Of a stretch of 14,507 bases of DNA, positions 1-6,521 are shown piece by piece (the first letter of the stretch is position 1; each line of letters starts with the position of its first letter). Origin of the DNA: Oscillospiraceae bacterium (GTDB taxonomy: Bacteria; Bacillota; Clostridia; Oscillospirales; Oscillospiraceae); the NCBI GenBank assembly GCA_020025395.1, contig JAHHSE010000027.1:1-14507 (forward strand). The letters are read 5' to 3'. The translations under genes were made by a program, and so were the position numbers. The notes beneath the pieces are model-generated. The model saw only the letters and a list, made by a program, of their open reading frames with translations. It made no database searches and had not been told where the DNA came from.

Positions 1-2
1 CC

Positions 3-803
3 CTCACCCTCTCCGGGGTGGGAATGCAGGCCTTCACCAAAAATCCTCTGGCGGAACCCTATGTGCTGGGGATCTCCTCCGGCGCCTCCTTTGGAGCGGT
101 CCTCTCCATGCTGATCGGGGTTTCCCTTCCGTTTTTCGGCAGGCTTTCTGTTTCGGTGGGGGCCTTTGCGGGGGCTTTGTTCTCCATTTTCCTGGTCTAT
201 CTGCTGGCCCGGAGCCGAAATGGGGTCACTCCCATTCGGCTCATTCTGGTGGGTGTGGCGGTCTCCGCCATGTTCCAGGCATTTACAAACTACATCGTCT
301 ATACCGCACCGGACGATGCCGCCATTCGGGAGGCAACCTTCTGGATGCTGGGCGGACTGGGAAGCGCCAAGTGGGAGGACATCCCCCTGCTGGCAGGGCT
401 GATCCTCCCCGCTGTGCTGGGAATGCTGGCCCTGTCCAAGCCCCTTAACGCCATGATGATGGGAGACAGTGCGGCCGTTACCCTGGGCGTGGACCTGAAG
501 CTGGTCCGAAATGTGCTGATCGGCCTCACCGCCCTCCTCACCGCCTCTTCGGTGGCGGTGAGCGGGTGCATCGGCTTTGTGGGTCTGGTGATTCCCCATC
601 TGGTCCGCTCCATGGTGGGACCGGACCATCGGAAGCTCATCCCCCTCTCCACCCTCTTCGGGGCCGTCTTCCTGATTTGGGTGGATGTGGGGGCCAGAAT
701 GCTGAAACCGCCCATGGAGATCCCGGTGGGGATTCTGACGGCATTTTTGGGGGCGCCCCTGTTCCTTTGGATGATTAAGGTTCGCCGATATGAATTTCAG
801 TAG
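3..803 (+). CDS. FecCD/BtuC-family ABC transporter permease (5'-truncated by window edge)
   Basis: Membrane-spanning subunit of an importer for iron-siderophore, heme or corrinoid. The reading frame is open to the first bases of the window. The codons before the first ATG (position 18) encode LTLSGVG, which continues directly into MQAFTKNPLAEPYVLGISSG, the typical conserved FecCD block, so the true start lies upstream. About 266 residues are visible of a usual 330-350. Several hydrophobic helices are evident. The C-terminal block GFVGLVIPHLVRSMVGPDHR is the coupling-helix region that contacts the ATPase, and IPVGILTAFLGAPLFLWMI is the classic family ending. The stop TAG overlaps the ribosome binding site of the ATPase gene that follows, so the two are translationally coupled. 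The substrate-binding protein is not in the window. The substrate cannot be assigned from this sequence alone. Confidence 0.93.
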   Translation, partial: LTLSGVGMQAFTKNPLAEPYVLGISSGASFGAVLSMLIGVSLPFFGRLSVSVGAFAGALFSIFLVYLLARSRNGVTPIRLILVGVAVSAMFQAFTNYIVYTAPDDAAIREATFWMLGGLGSAKWEDIPLLAGLILPAVLGMLALSKPLNAMMMGDSAAVTLGVDLKLVRNVLIGLTALLTASSVAVSGCIGFVGLVIPHLVRSMVGPDHRKLIPLSTLFGAVFLIWVDVGARMLKPPMEIPVGILTAFLGAPLFLWMIKVRRYEFQ

Positions 804-812
804 GAGGACGCC

Positions 813-1628
813 ATGATAGAGGTAAAACAGGTCCGATACGGCGTTCGGAAGCGGGAAATTCTCCGGAGTGTGGATTTCCATGTGGAAAAGGGGGAATTTG
901 TGGGTCTGATCGGCCCCAACGGCAGCGGAAAATCCACCTTTCTCAAAAATCTCTATAAAGTCCTCCGTCCTCAGGAGGGGACGCTCTCCCTCATGGGGGA
1001 GGACCTGCTCACCATGAGCAACCGGGAGATGGCCCAGCGTCTTGCGGTGATGGTGCAGGAACAGGAGGCCGCCTTTGACTTCACGGTGGAAGAGGTCGTC
1101 ATGATGGGGCGGCAGGCGAGAAAGGGGCTGCTGGAAGCCGACAGCCGGGAGGATCGGGCCTGGATCCGCCAGATCCTGGAGCGAACCCAGCTTTCCTCTC
1201 TGGCGGAGCAGGGGTTTTTTACCCTTTCCGGCGGGGAGAAACAGCGGGTGCTGATTGCCCGGGCGCTGGCTCAGCAGACCCCCATCCTGGTGCTGGACGA
1301 GCCGACCAACCATCTGGATATCAAATACCAGCTCCAGCTGATGGAGCTGGTCCGGAATACGGACTGTACCGTGATCGCCGCCATCCATGATCTGAATTTG
1401 GCGGCGGCCTACTGTGATCGGCTCTACGCCATGAAGGATGGGATAATGGTAGGGGAGGGAACCCCGGAGGAGCTTCTCACCTCCGAATTTCTCCTGCGGG
1501 TCTATGAGGTGGAGGCGGAGGTGCTGAAGGGGGAGGACGGAACCCTTCGGATCTTTTTCCCCGCCCCCGGGAAAAAAAGGACCTCTCGGAAAAGAGCCGT
1601 TAAGGTTGCACCCGAAGAAGATGGCTGA
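813..1628 (+). CDS. FecE-like ABC transporter ATP-binding protein (iron/cobalamin importer family)
   Basis: Cytoplasmic ATPase, 271 aa, that would power the permease encoded just upstream. Motifs seen: Walker A GPNGSGKST (residues 34-42), Q-loop glutamine in MVQEQ (about 82), signature LSGGEKQ (138-144), Walker B ILVLDEPTNHLD (158-169) with catalytic Glu163, and the switch histidine in AAIHDLN (His192). This set and the length match FecE/FhuC/BtuD ATPases. The last 30 or so residues form a basic tail (PGKKRTSRKRAVK) beyond the usual core. The start ATG follows AGGAGG with a 5-nt spacer, and that site overlaps the permease stop. It is probably co-transcribed with the permease and with the radical SAM gene 51 bp downstream. 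The ATPase call is firm; the transported ligand is unknown. Confidence 0.95.
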   Translation: MIEVKQVRYGVRKREILRSVDFHVEKGEFVGLIGPNGSGKSTFLKNLYKVLRPQEGTLSLMGEDLLTMSNREMAQRLAVMVQEQEAAFDFTVEEVVMMGRQARKGLLEADSREDRAWIRQILERTQLSSLAEQGFFTLSGGEKQRVLIARALAQQTPILVLDEPTNHLDIKYQLQLMELVRNTDCTVIAAIHDLNLAAAYCDRLYAMKDGIMVGEGTPEELLTSEFLLRVYEVEAEVLKGEDGTLRIFFPAPGKKRTSRKRAVKVAPEEDG

Positions 1629-1679
1629 TATAATGCACAGTGAGATTCGGTTTCCAACGGAAGCCAGAAGGAGAAGGCC

Positions 1680-2516
1680 ATGTTCGATCGCGTGTATGTG
1701 GAAATCACCAATCGGTGTAATTTGAACTGCAGCTTCTGCCCCGGAACCCGGCGCCCCTTGGGGGAGATGGGTCCGGGGCAGTTTCAGGCTGTGGCGGAAA
1801 AGCTGCGGCCCGTGACCGGCTATCTCTACCTCCATGTGATGGGGGAGCCGCTTCTCCACCCGGAGCTGGAGGGGCTGATGGAAATTGGGGGAGCGCTGGG
1901 CTTCAAGCTCTGCCTCACCACCAACGGGACCCTGCTGAAGCGCCGCCTGGAGGGACTGCGCAAGGCCCAGGCCCTTCATAAGGTTTCGGTCTCTCTCCAC
2001 AGCTTTGAGGCCAACGAGGGGCCGGACCTGGAGACTTATCTGGAGGAGGTCTGGGCGAGCGGGGAGGCCCTGGCCCGTCAGGGGGTAATTACGGTGTTTC
2101 GTCTTTGGAACGAGGGGGGACTGGAGCGTCGGAACAGGGAGGTAGAGGAATTTCTGGCCCGAAAAACCGGGCTTTCCCCGGAAAACTGGCCCCGGCCCAG
2201 ACAGAACACCAGACGGCTGGCCCCCCGGCTCTTTTTGGAGGGGGGCTCCAGGTTCGATTGGCCGGACCGGGAGGCGAAGGAGACCGGGACCCGTTTCTGC
2301 CATGGACTGCGGACCCAGATTGGAGTGCTTTGGGATGGAACGGTGGTGCCCTGCTGTCTGGACCACGAGGGGGAGCTGGCTTTGGGGAATCTGTACCGCC
2401 AGAGCCTCCGGGACATTCTGGAGGGGGAGCGGGCCAGAGCCATCTATGAGGGCTTCTCCCGCCGCCGGCCCACAGAGGACCTCTGCCGCCGGTGCGGCTA
2501 CGCCAGCCGCTTTTAA
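1680..2516 (+). CDS. radical SAM/SPASM-domain protein of unknown substrate
   Basis: A 278-aa radical S-adenosylmethionine enzyme. The N-terminus has the CxxxCxxC cluster motif in NRCNLNCSFCPG (Cys13, Cys17, Cys20), and GEP at residues 55-57 is in the usual SAM-contact position. The C-terminus carries a SPASM-type cysteine set that would hold an auxiliary Fe-S cluster: Cys207, Cys225-Cys226 and CRRC (Cys269, Cys272), in the typical context LWDGTVVPCCLDHEGELALGNL. SPASM proteins often modify peptides or activate enzymes, but I see no small precursor-peptide gene nearby. The ATG follows GAAGGAGAAGGCC, an adequate ribosome binding site. It lies 51 bp after the ABC ATPase with no terminator between, so it may share that transcript. 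It is shorter than most peptide maturases (350 aa or more). The family is clear; the function is not. Confidence 0.88.
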   Translation: MFDRVYVEITNRCNLNCSFCPGTRRPLGEMGPGQFQAVAEKLRPVTGYLYLHVMGEPLLHPELEGLMEIGGALGFKLCLTTNGTLLKRRLEGLRKAQALHKVSVSLHSFEANEGPDLETYLEEVWASGEALARQGVITVFRLWNEGGLERRNREVEEFLARKTGLSPENWPRPRQNTRRLAPRLFLEGGSRFDWPDREAKETGTRFCHGLRTQIGVLWDGTVVPCCLDHEGELALGNLYRQSLRDILEGERARAIYEGFSRRRPTEDLCRRCGYASRF

Positions 2517-2536
2517 AAATCAGCTTCGGACAACGC

Positions 2537-2582
2537 AAATATGCCGATGCCGTTCCGGTTTGGGGAAAGCATCGGCATATTT
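2537..2582 (+). other. Stem-loop 1 of a three-hairpin tract (perfect 14-bp stem)
   Basis: AAATATGCCGATGC (2537-2550) is perfectly repeated in inverse at 2569-2582, leaving an 18-nt loop. It starts 20 bp after the radical SAM stop codon. The A/T-rich base could let it act as a weak terminator on either strand, but no long T-run follows. It abuts stem-loop 2 with no spacer. Confidence 0.7.
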
Positions 2583-2621
2583 CATGCGGTCGGAGCAGTC
2601 AGGGACTGCTCTGACTGCATG
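2583..2621 (+). other. Stem-loop 2 of a three-hairpin tract (18-bp stem with two G-U pairs)
   Basis: Arms 2583-2600 and 2604-2621 pair along 18 positions around a 3-nt AGG loop. Two positions are G-U pairs in plus-strand RNA and would be C-A mismatches in minus-strand RNA. This suggests the structure functions as plus-strand transcript, downstream of the radical SAM gene. It is directly adjacent to stem-loops 1 and 3. Confidence 0.65.
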
Positions 2622-2659
2622 ATGCCCCCAGATCCCTTGGGATCTGGGGGCATTCTTTT
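2622..2659 (+). terminator. Stem-loop 3, probable intrinsic terminator of the radical SAM transcript
   Basis: ATGCCCCCAGATCCC (2622-2636) pairs perfectly with 2639-2653 (15 bp; in practice a 14-bp stem with a CTTG loop) and is followed by TCTTTT on the plus strand. The GC-rich stem plus short T-run fits an intrinsic terminator. The minus strand has no T-run after the stem, so it is less likely to end the convergent hydrogenase transcript. Confidence 0.6.
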
Positions 2660-2680
2660 CGGTCAAAGAGAGGGGGGCAA

Positions 2681-3343
2681 TTAATAGTTTTCGGCGTGAA
2701 CTTCAAAAAAGCTCTTGGGGTGGTTGCAGGTGGGGCAGACCTCCGGCGCTTTGGTCCCGATGACCAGATGGCCGCAGTTTCTGCACTCCCAGATCTTGAC
2801 CTCGCTCTTTTCAAAGACAGCGGCGGTCTCCACATTTTTCAGAAGGGCACGGTACCGCTCCTCATGGTGCTTCTCAATGGCAGCCACATTTCTGAACTTG
2901 ACAGCCAGCTCATGGAAGCCCTCCTCCTCGGCGGTCTTGGCAAATCCCTCATACATATCGGTCCACTCGTAGTTTTCCCCTTCGGCGGCATGGAGAAGGT
3001 TCTCCGCGGTGTCTCCAAGGCCGTTCAGTTCCTTAAACCAGAGCTTGGCGTGTTCCTTTTCGTTGTCGGCCGTCTTCAGGAAGAGGGCGGCAATCTGCTC
3101 ATAGCCCTCCTTCTTCGCTACAGAGGCAAAATAGGTGTATTTGTTTCTGGCCTGGGATTCGCCGGCAAAGGCGGCTTCCAGATTCTTCTCGGTCCTGGTG
3201 CCTGCGTACTTGGAAGCACCCTGTCCCACTTCCATCTTCTCAAAAGCGGAGGCGGGCTGCTTGCAGAGGGGACATACGAAATCAGCGGGAAGGGTCTCGC
3301 CCTCATAGATATAACCGCACACCTTGCATTTCCACTTTGTCAT
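2681..3343 (-). other. Possible second product: free rubrerythrin (220 aa) from the internal start
   Basis: An ATG at 3343-3341 (Met463 of the fusion) begins MTKWKCKVCGYIYEG, a normal N-terminus for a rubrerythrin that starts with a rubredoxin domain. It is preceded by AAAGGAGG. Initiation here would give a complete protein with both rubredoxin domains and the diiron centre. The sequence cannot show whether cells make the fusion, the free protein, or both. Confidence 0.55.
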
Positions 3344-4723
3344 ATTGATTTTTCCTCCTTTAAAAATTTCACTTTTGTCCTGGTATCTCGTATGCAGCAT
3401 TTGCTCGGATCTTTCGCTCAAGGGTTTTCCGTAAAATTCCTGATAGACCTGTCGGATCTCTGGATTGTCATGGCTTTTTCGGAGTTCCATTGCCTGGTCT
3501 CTGGCATAGAGGCTTTTCATTCTGGCCTTGCGGACCGCATCCTTCTCCTTCAAAAAATCCTTCGGCTGACCGCCCCCTCCGATACAGCCTCCGGGACAGG
3601 TCATCACTTCAATCAGATGATACTGACGAAGGCCTCGGCGGAGATCCTCTATCAGTGTTCTGGCGTTGGCGGTTCCATGGACCACCGCCACCCGAAGATC
3701 CAGACCGGGCAGGGAGAGGACGGCCTCACGGATCCCCTCATAGCCGCGGACCGGGGTGAGGGTCAGAAGTTCTTTCGGGGCGGTTTGCCCGGTCAAAAAC
3801 TCATACGCAGTGCGGACAGCCGCCTCCATAACCCCGCCGGTATTGCCGAAGATCACACCGGCGCCCGAGGCCGTCCCCAAAAAGGAATCGTATTCACTGT
3901 CCGGCAGGGCGGAGAAATCAATGGACGCCTCTTTCGCCCAGGCGGCAAGCTCACGGGTGGTGATGACATAGTCCATATCCCGCATTCCCTCCGCCTGATG
4001 GAAGGCGCCGGAGGCACACATCTCCTCTCTGCGGATTTCGTATTTCTTAGCGGTGCATGGCGTGACAGCCACATTGACGATTTTTTTGGGGTCCAGTCCC
4101 ATTTTTTTCGCGAAATAGGTTTTGATGGTGGGGCCCTGCATCCCAATGGGGCTTTTGGAAGAGGAGAGATGGGGGAGCCAGTCAGGATAATAAAGCTCCA
4201 TAAATTTGACCCAGGCGGGACAGCAGCTTGTGAATTGAGGCAGGGGGGCGGTCTTTTGGGTCACCCGTTGGATCAGCTCGCTGGCCTCTTCCATAATGGT
4301 GAGATCCGCCCCAAAATTGGTGTCCAAAACATAGTCGGCACCCAGGGCACGGAGAAGAGAGATCATTTTTCCCTGGACAAAGCCCCCCTCTGCCATTCCA
4401 AAGGCCTCACCCAGGGAAACCCGTACAGCGGGAGAGGTGCTGAATATCACGATTTGATCGGGGTCTAAAACAGCCTGCTTGACCTGGGGATATTCCTGCT
4501 TTTCCATAATGCTGTCGGTGGGACAGACATTGGCGCACTGACCGCAGTGGATGCAGATGGCCTGGTTTCCCGTTTGCTCCAGGGTATAGGTTCCGTGAAC
4601 CCCAATCTCTTTGGTGCAAACCTCCTTGCACATTCCGCATTTGATGCATTTTTCCTCTATCCGAACAATGCTGGGGTTGTCCGCTTCGATGGGGACCCGT
4701 ATGTCCATAGACAGATGGTTCAT
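2681..4723 (-). CDS. [FeFe] hydrogenase fused to rubredoxin-rubrerythrin-rubredoxin
   Basis: The hydrogenase part should interconvert protons and H2; the rubrerythrin part should reduce peroxide. Numbering below is from the GTG at 4729. I prefer the ATG at 4723 (two codons later, 680 aa), because AAAGGGG lies 5 nt before it and overlaps that GTG. Domains: two [4Fe-4S] clusters (Cys28/31/34/38, Cys59/62/65/69); H-domain with TSCCPAW (169-170), TPCTAKKYE (Cys225), and TCPGGCIGGGGQP (Cys378, Cys382); a small-subunit-like tail ending at LHTRY (about 449). Then, after only 13 residues, rubredoxin (CxxC 468/471 and 486/489), a diiron rubrerythrin domain (GES at Glu524, EKEH 557-560, EKHHE about 619-623), and a second rubredoxin (Cys649/652/665/668). 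All predicted metal ligands are present. The hydrogenase ends at its normal position, so this looks like two adjacent genes joined by loss of a stop codon. Met463 has its own strong ribosome binding site. The maturases HydEFG are not in the window. Confidence 0.92.
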   Translation of the reverse strand: MNHLSMDIRVPIEADNPSIVRIEEKCIKCGMCKEVCTKEIGVHGTYTLEQTGNQAICIHCGQCANVCPTDSIMEKQEYPQVKQAVLDPDQIVIFSTSPAVRVSLGEAFGMAEGGFVQGKMISLLRALGADYVLDTNFGADLTIMEEASELIQRVTQKTAPLPQFTSCCPAWVKFMELYYPDWLPHLSSSKSPIGMQGPTIKTYFAKKMGLDPKKIVNVAVTPCTAKKYEIRREEMCASGAFHQAEGMRDMDYVITTRELAAWAKEASIDFSALPDSEYDSFLGTASGAGVIFGNTGGVMEAAVRTAYEFLTGQTAPKELLTLTPVRGYEGIREAVLSLPGLDLRVAVVHGTANARTLIEDLRRGLRQYHLIEVMTCPGGCIGGGGQPKDFLKEKDAVRKARMKSLYARDQAMELRKSHDNPEIRQVYQEFYGKPLSERSEQMLHTRYQDKSEIFKGGKINMTKWKCKVCGYIYEGETLPADFVCPLCKQPASAFEKMEVGQGASKYAGTRTEKNLEAAFAGESQARNKYTYFASVAKKEGYEQIAALFLKTADNEKEHAKLWFKELNGLGDTAENLLHAAEGENYEWTDMYEGFAKTAEEEGFHELAVKFRNVAAIEKHHEERYRALLKNVETAAVFEKSEVKIWECRNCGHLVIGTKAPEVCPTCNHPKSFFEVHAENY
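3341..3361 (-). promoter_or_regulatory. Internal ribosome binding site and start codon inside the fusion ORF
   Basis: On the minus strand AAAGGAGG (3361-3354) is followed by a 10-nt A/T-rich spacer and ATG (3343-3341). It is one of the best Shine-Dalgarno sequences in the window, although in the fusion frame it simply encodes Phe-Lys-Gly-Gly. Its position exactly at the domain junction makes chance unlikely. Confidence 0.75.
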
Positions 4724-4771
4724 TTCCACCCCTTTCCATTGATCTTCTCATACCGGAGAAAAGGCCTGATT

Positions 4772-4787
4772 CCGAAGCCTTCTTCGG
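4772..4787 (-). other. Small hairpin in the hydrogenase mRNA leader
   Basis: CCGAAG and CTTCGG form a 6-bp stem with a 4-nt loop about 50 nt before the hydrogenase start. No T-run follows on the minus strand, so it is not an obvious attenuator. It might stabilise the 5' end of the transcript. No known riboswitch was recognised in this short leader (about 89 nt). Confidence 0.35.
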
Positions 4788-4798
4788 CCGAAAATCAA

Positions 4799-4813
4799 TA
4801 ATAAGAATTGTTA
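4799..4813. promoter_or_regulatory. Weak PerR/Fur-like palindrome at the predicted transcription start
   Basis: TAATAAGAATTGTTA is an imperfect 7-1-7 inverted repeat (5 of 7 symmetric positions). It shares about 10 of 14 bases with the PerR box TTATAATNATTATAA. It lies at the predicted start point of the hydrogenase-rubrerythrin transcript, where a repressor could act. Peroxide-responsive PerR control of rubrerythrins is known in clostridia. The match is imperfect and the region is A/T-rich, so this is tentative. Confidence 0.3.
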
Positions 4814-4818
4814 CTGTT

Positions 4819-4847
4819 ATATTACCATACTATTTCCCGAATGGCAA
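4819..4847 (-). promoter_or_regulatory. Sigma-A-type promoter for the hydrogenase-rubrerythrin gene
   Basis: On the minus strand TTGCCA (4847-4842), a 17-bp spacer, and TAATAT (4824-4819) closely match the housekeeping consensus. They stand in a marked A/T-rich patch within GC-rich surroundings. The predicted start near 4812 gives a leader of about 89 nt. Confidence 0.65.
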
Positions 4848-4922
4848 GTGCTTTTTCAAAAAATTATTTGCGCAGATGGGGCCGGCGGAAACGCTGAACG
4901 AACGGATCAGCCTTGGGTTCTG

Positions 4923-6209
4923 CTATGGGTCCAGATAGAGAAGGGCCTCTGCAACAAACTGGTCCGTTCCGTTGTGAAGCTGAAGCTGACCATGGTATTT
5001 GTCCACGGTGCGCTTGACAATCTGCAGACCAAGCCCGTGGCCCATCCCCTTTTTTCGGGAGTGGTAGACGGGACCCTCCTCCCCCATCTCCCAATGGGCC
5101 ACACCGTCATAGCTGTTGCACAGCTTCAGATAAAAGATCCCCCGGTCCGCCTGAAGGGTCAGGGAAAGCTCTTTGCGGGCGCTCCGCTCCATCCCCTCCA
5201 CCGCATTGTCCAGCAGATTTCCCAAAAGGACATTGAGGTCGAAGGGGTCGGCGGTGAGACGCTCCGGAAGGGTGATATTCAGGGTAAGCTCGGCCCCGGC
5301 CCTATGGGCCTGCTCCAATTTATAATTTAAGATGCTGTCAATGTCCGGGATTCCCGTATGGACATAGCCGGGGCGGATCAGTTTTTTGGAAAAGGTATCC
5401 AGATACTGCTCCAGCTCCCTTGTCCGCCCCTGGGCGGCATATTCCCGAAGGACCGCCAGATGGTTTTTCATATCGTGACGAAGGCTGAGAACCTGCTGTT
5501 CCGACTCGCGCATCAGGTCAAACTCCGCCCGATAGGCCCGGTTCTGCTGGTCCAGAAGCTCCCGCTCGCAGTAAGCGGTGCTGTATTCCCCCAGCTTGTC
5601 CAGGACATAAAAGGTCACCAGGTTGATAATCAGCACCATCCAGCAGGTGAGGAGAAGCAAAAAGGCGTCTGTATACACATACCGGATACAGGAGACCAGA
5701 ATCAGGAGAATGCTGCTTCCGGGAAGACAGAAAATGACAAACCAGTAAAGGGAAGAGATTTTAGGGATGGTGATGGGGGCCCAGTGCTGCTTTAAGATCA
5801 GGGATAAAATAAAAAAGAGCAGATGGGCCAGAAAGCCCGCAATCAGGGTAACGGGATGAAACGGGGGCTGAGGGAACCGGAGGAGGAGGGTCAGGCTGTA
5901 AACCACCAGCTCACAGGTCATGGGCAGGGAGAGGATGCAGAGGGCCCTGGCTGCCTTGAAAAAGAATTTTCCCGGATAGAGGAAGACCAGGGAAAGAACG
6001 GAAAGGGTGGAGACCAATCCATTCAGAAGGAAGATATGCACCAGAAACCCATTGGCCAGATTGATGAGATAGCAGAGGAAAAAGGAGAGACCTTCCACCT
6101 TTCGATTTACGCCGGTCCGATCAAAGGAAAGTCCGAACATCCGGTACAGGCCGTTGAACATCAGCGCACCGGCACTGGCATATATCAGAAAATAAATAAA
6201 CGGATGCAT
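4923..6209 (-). CDS. GHKL-family membrane sensor histidine kinase (AgrC-like), no partner in window
   Basis: A 428-aa sensor kinase. The first 205 or so residues are strongly hydrophobic with about six membrane segments and no large extracellular domain, as in AgrC-type receptors. A helical linker follows, then the phospho-acceptor region SLRHDMKNHL (His245), the ATP-binding N-box LLGNLLDNAVEGM (Asn331, Asn335), and the glycine-rich box GMGHGLGLQIV (388-398). The reading frame extends upstream to 6332, but I chose the ATG at 6209 because AGGAGG lies 5 nt before it and the protein then begins at the first membrane helix. GHKL kinases usually pair with a LytTR response regulator and often sense peptides; neither a regulator nor a small peptide gene is visible on either side. 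A promoter is predicted at 6414-6386. I see no clear terminator between its stop and the hydrogenase promoter. Confidence 0.9.
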   Translation of the reverse strand: MHPFIYFLIYASAGALMFNGLYRMFGLSFDRTGVNRKVEGLSFFLCYLINLANGFLVHIFLLNGLVSTLSVLSLVFLYPGKFFFKAARALCILSLPMTCELVVYSLTLLLRFPQPPFHPVTLIAGFLAHLLFFILSLILKQHWAPITIPKISSLYWFVIFCLPGSSILLILVSCIRYVYTDAFLLLLTCWMVLIINLVTFYVLDKLGEYSTAYCERELLDQQNRAYRAEFDLMRESEQQVLSLRHDMKNHLAVLREYAAQGRTRELEQYLDTFSKKLIRPGYVHTGIPDIDSILNYKLEQAHRAGAELTLNITLPERLTADPFDLNVLLGNLLDNAVEGMERSARKELSLTLQADRGIFYLKLCNSYDGVAHWEMGEEGPVYHSRKKGMGHGLGLQIVKRTVDKYHGQLQLHNGTDQFVAEALLYLDP

Positions 6210-6385
6210 GGGGACCTCCTTTCCGGGACGGCTGTCCGCTCCGGGTTCCTGCTGCGGTGCCGTTTCGTGTGGGGCGTTTTTCTTCGTGTAAACGGACCGC
6301 CTGAGCTGCCCAACCGTCCGTGGCCTTCCCACAGCCTGAAAAAGGGAGATTCCGTCTCCTTCGAGGCGGGCCTTTCTGTCTTTTC

Positions 6386-6414
6386 AGTATAGCATAAAAA
6401 ACCATCGTTTACAA
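6386..6414 (-). promoter_or_regulatory. Sigma-A-type promoter for the sensor kinase gene
   Basis: On the minus strand TTGTAA (6414-6409), a 17-bp spacer and TATACT (6391-6386) fit the housekeeping consensus well. The predicted transcript would have a leader of about 170 nt before the ATG at 6209. Confidence 0.6.
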
Positions 6415-6521
6415 TGACACGCCACAGCCGTTTTCACGGAATGGAATGACCCGTCTCCCAACCTGTAACCCGATCAGATTTCAGAAATCAATTAAAATCC
6501 TGGGCAAACAGACGGATTGCC

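Noticed and set aside
2696..4468. 590-codon open frame on the plus strand opposite the hydrogenase-rubrerythrin gene
   Set aside because: It mirrors a strongly supported coding sequence, has no recognisable domain, lacks a good ribosome binding site, and is of a kind common opposite GC-rich genes.
4848..4922. Intrinsic terminator for the sensor kinase
   Set aside because: A T-run exists on the minus strand near 4856-4865, but no convincing GC-rich stem precedes it.
6210..6332. N-terminal extension of the sensor kinase to the upstream ATG at 6332
   Set aside because: The extra 41 residues are basic and polar and unlike the family. The ATG at 6209 has AGGAGG at ideal spacing and begins the first membrane helix.
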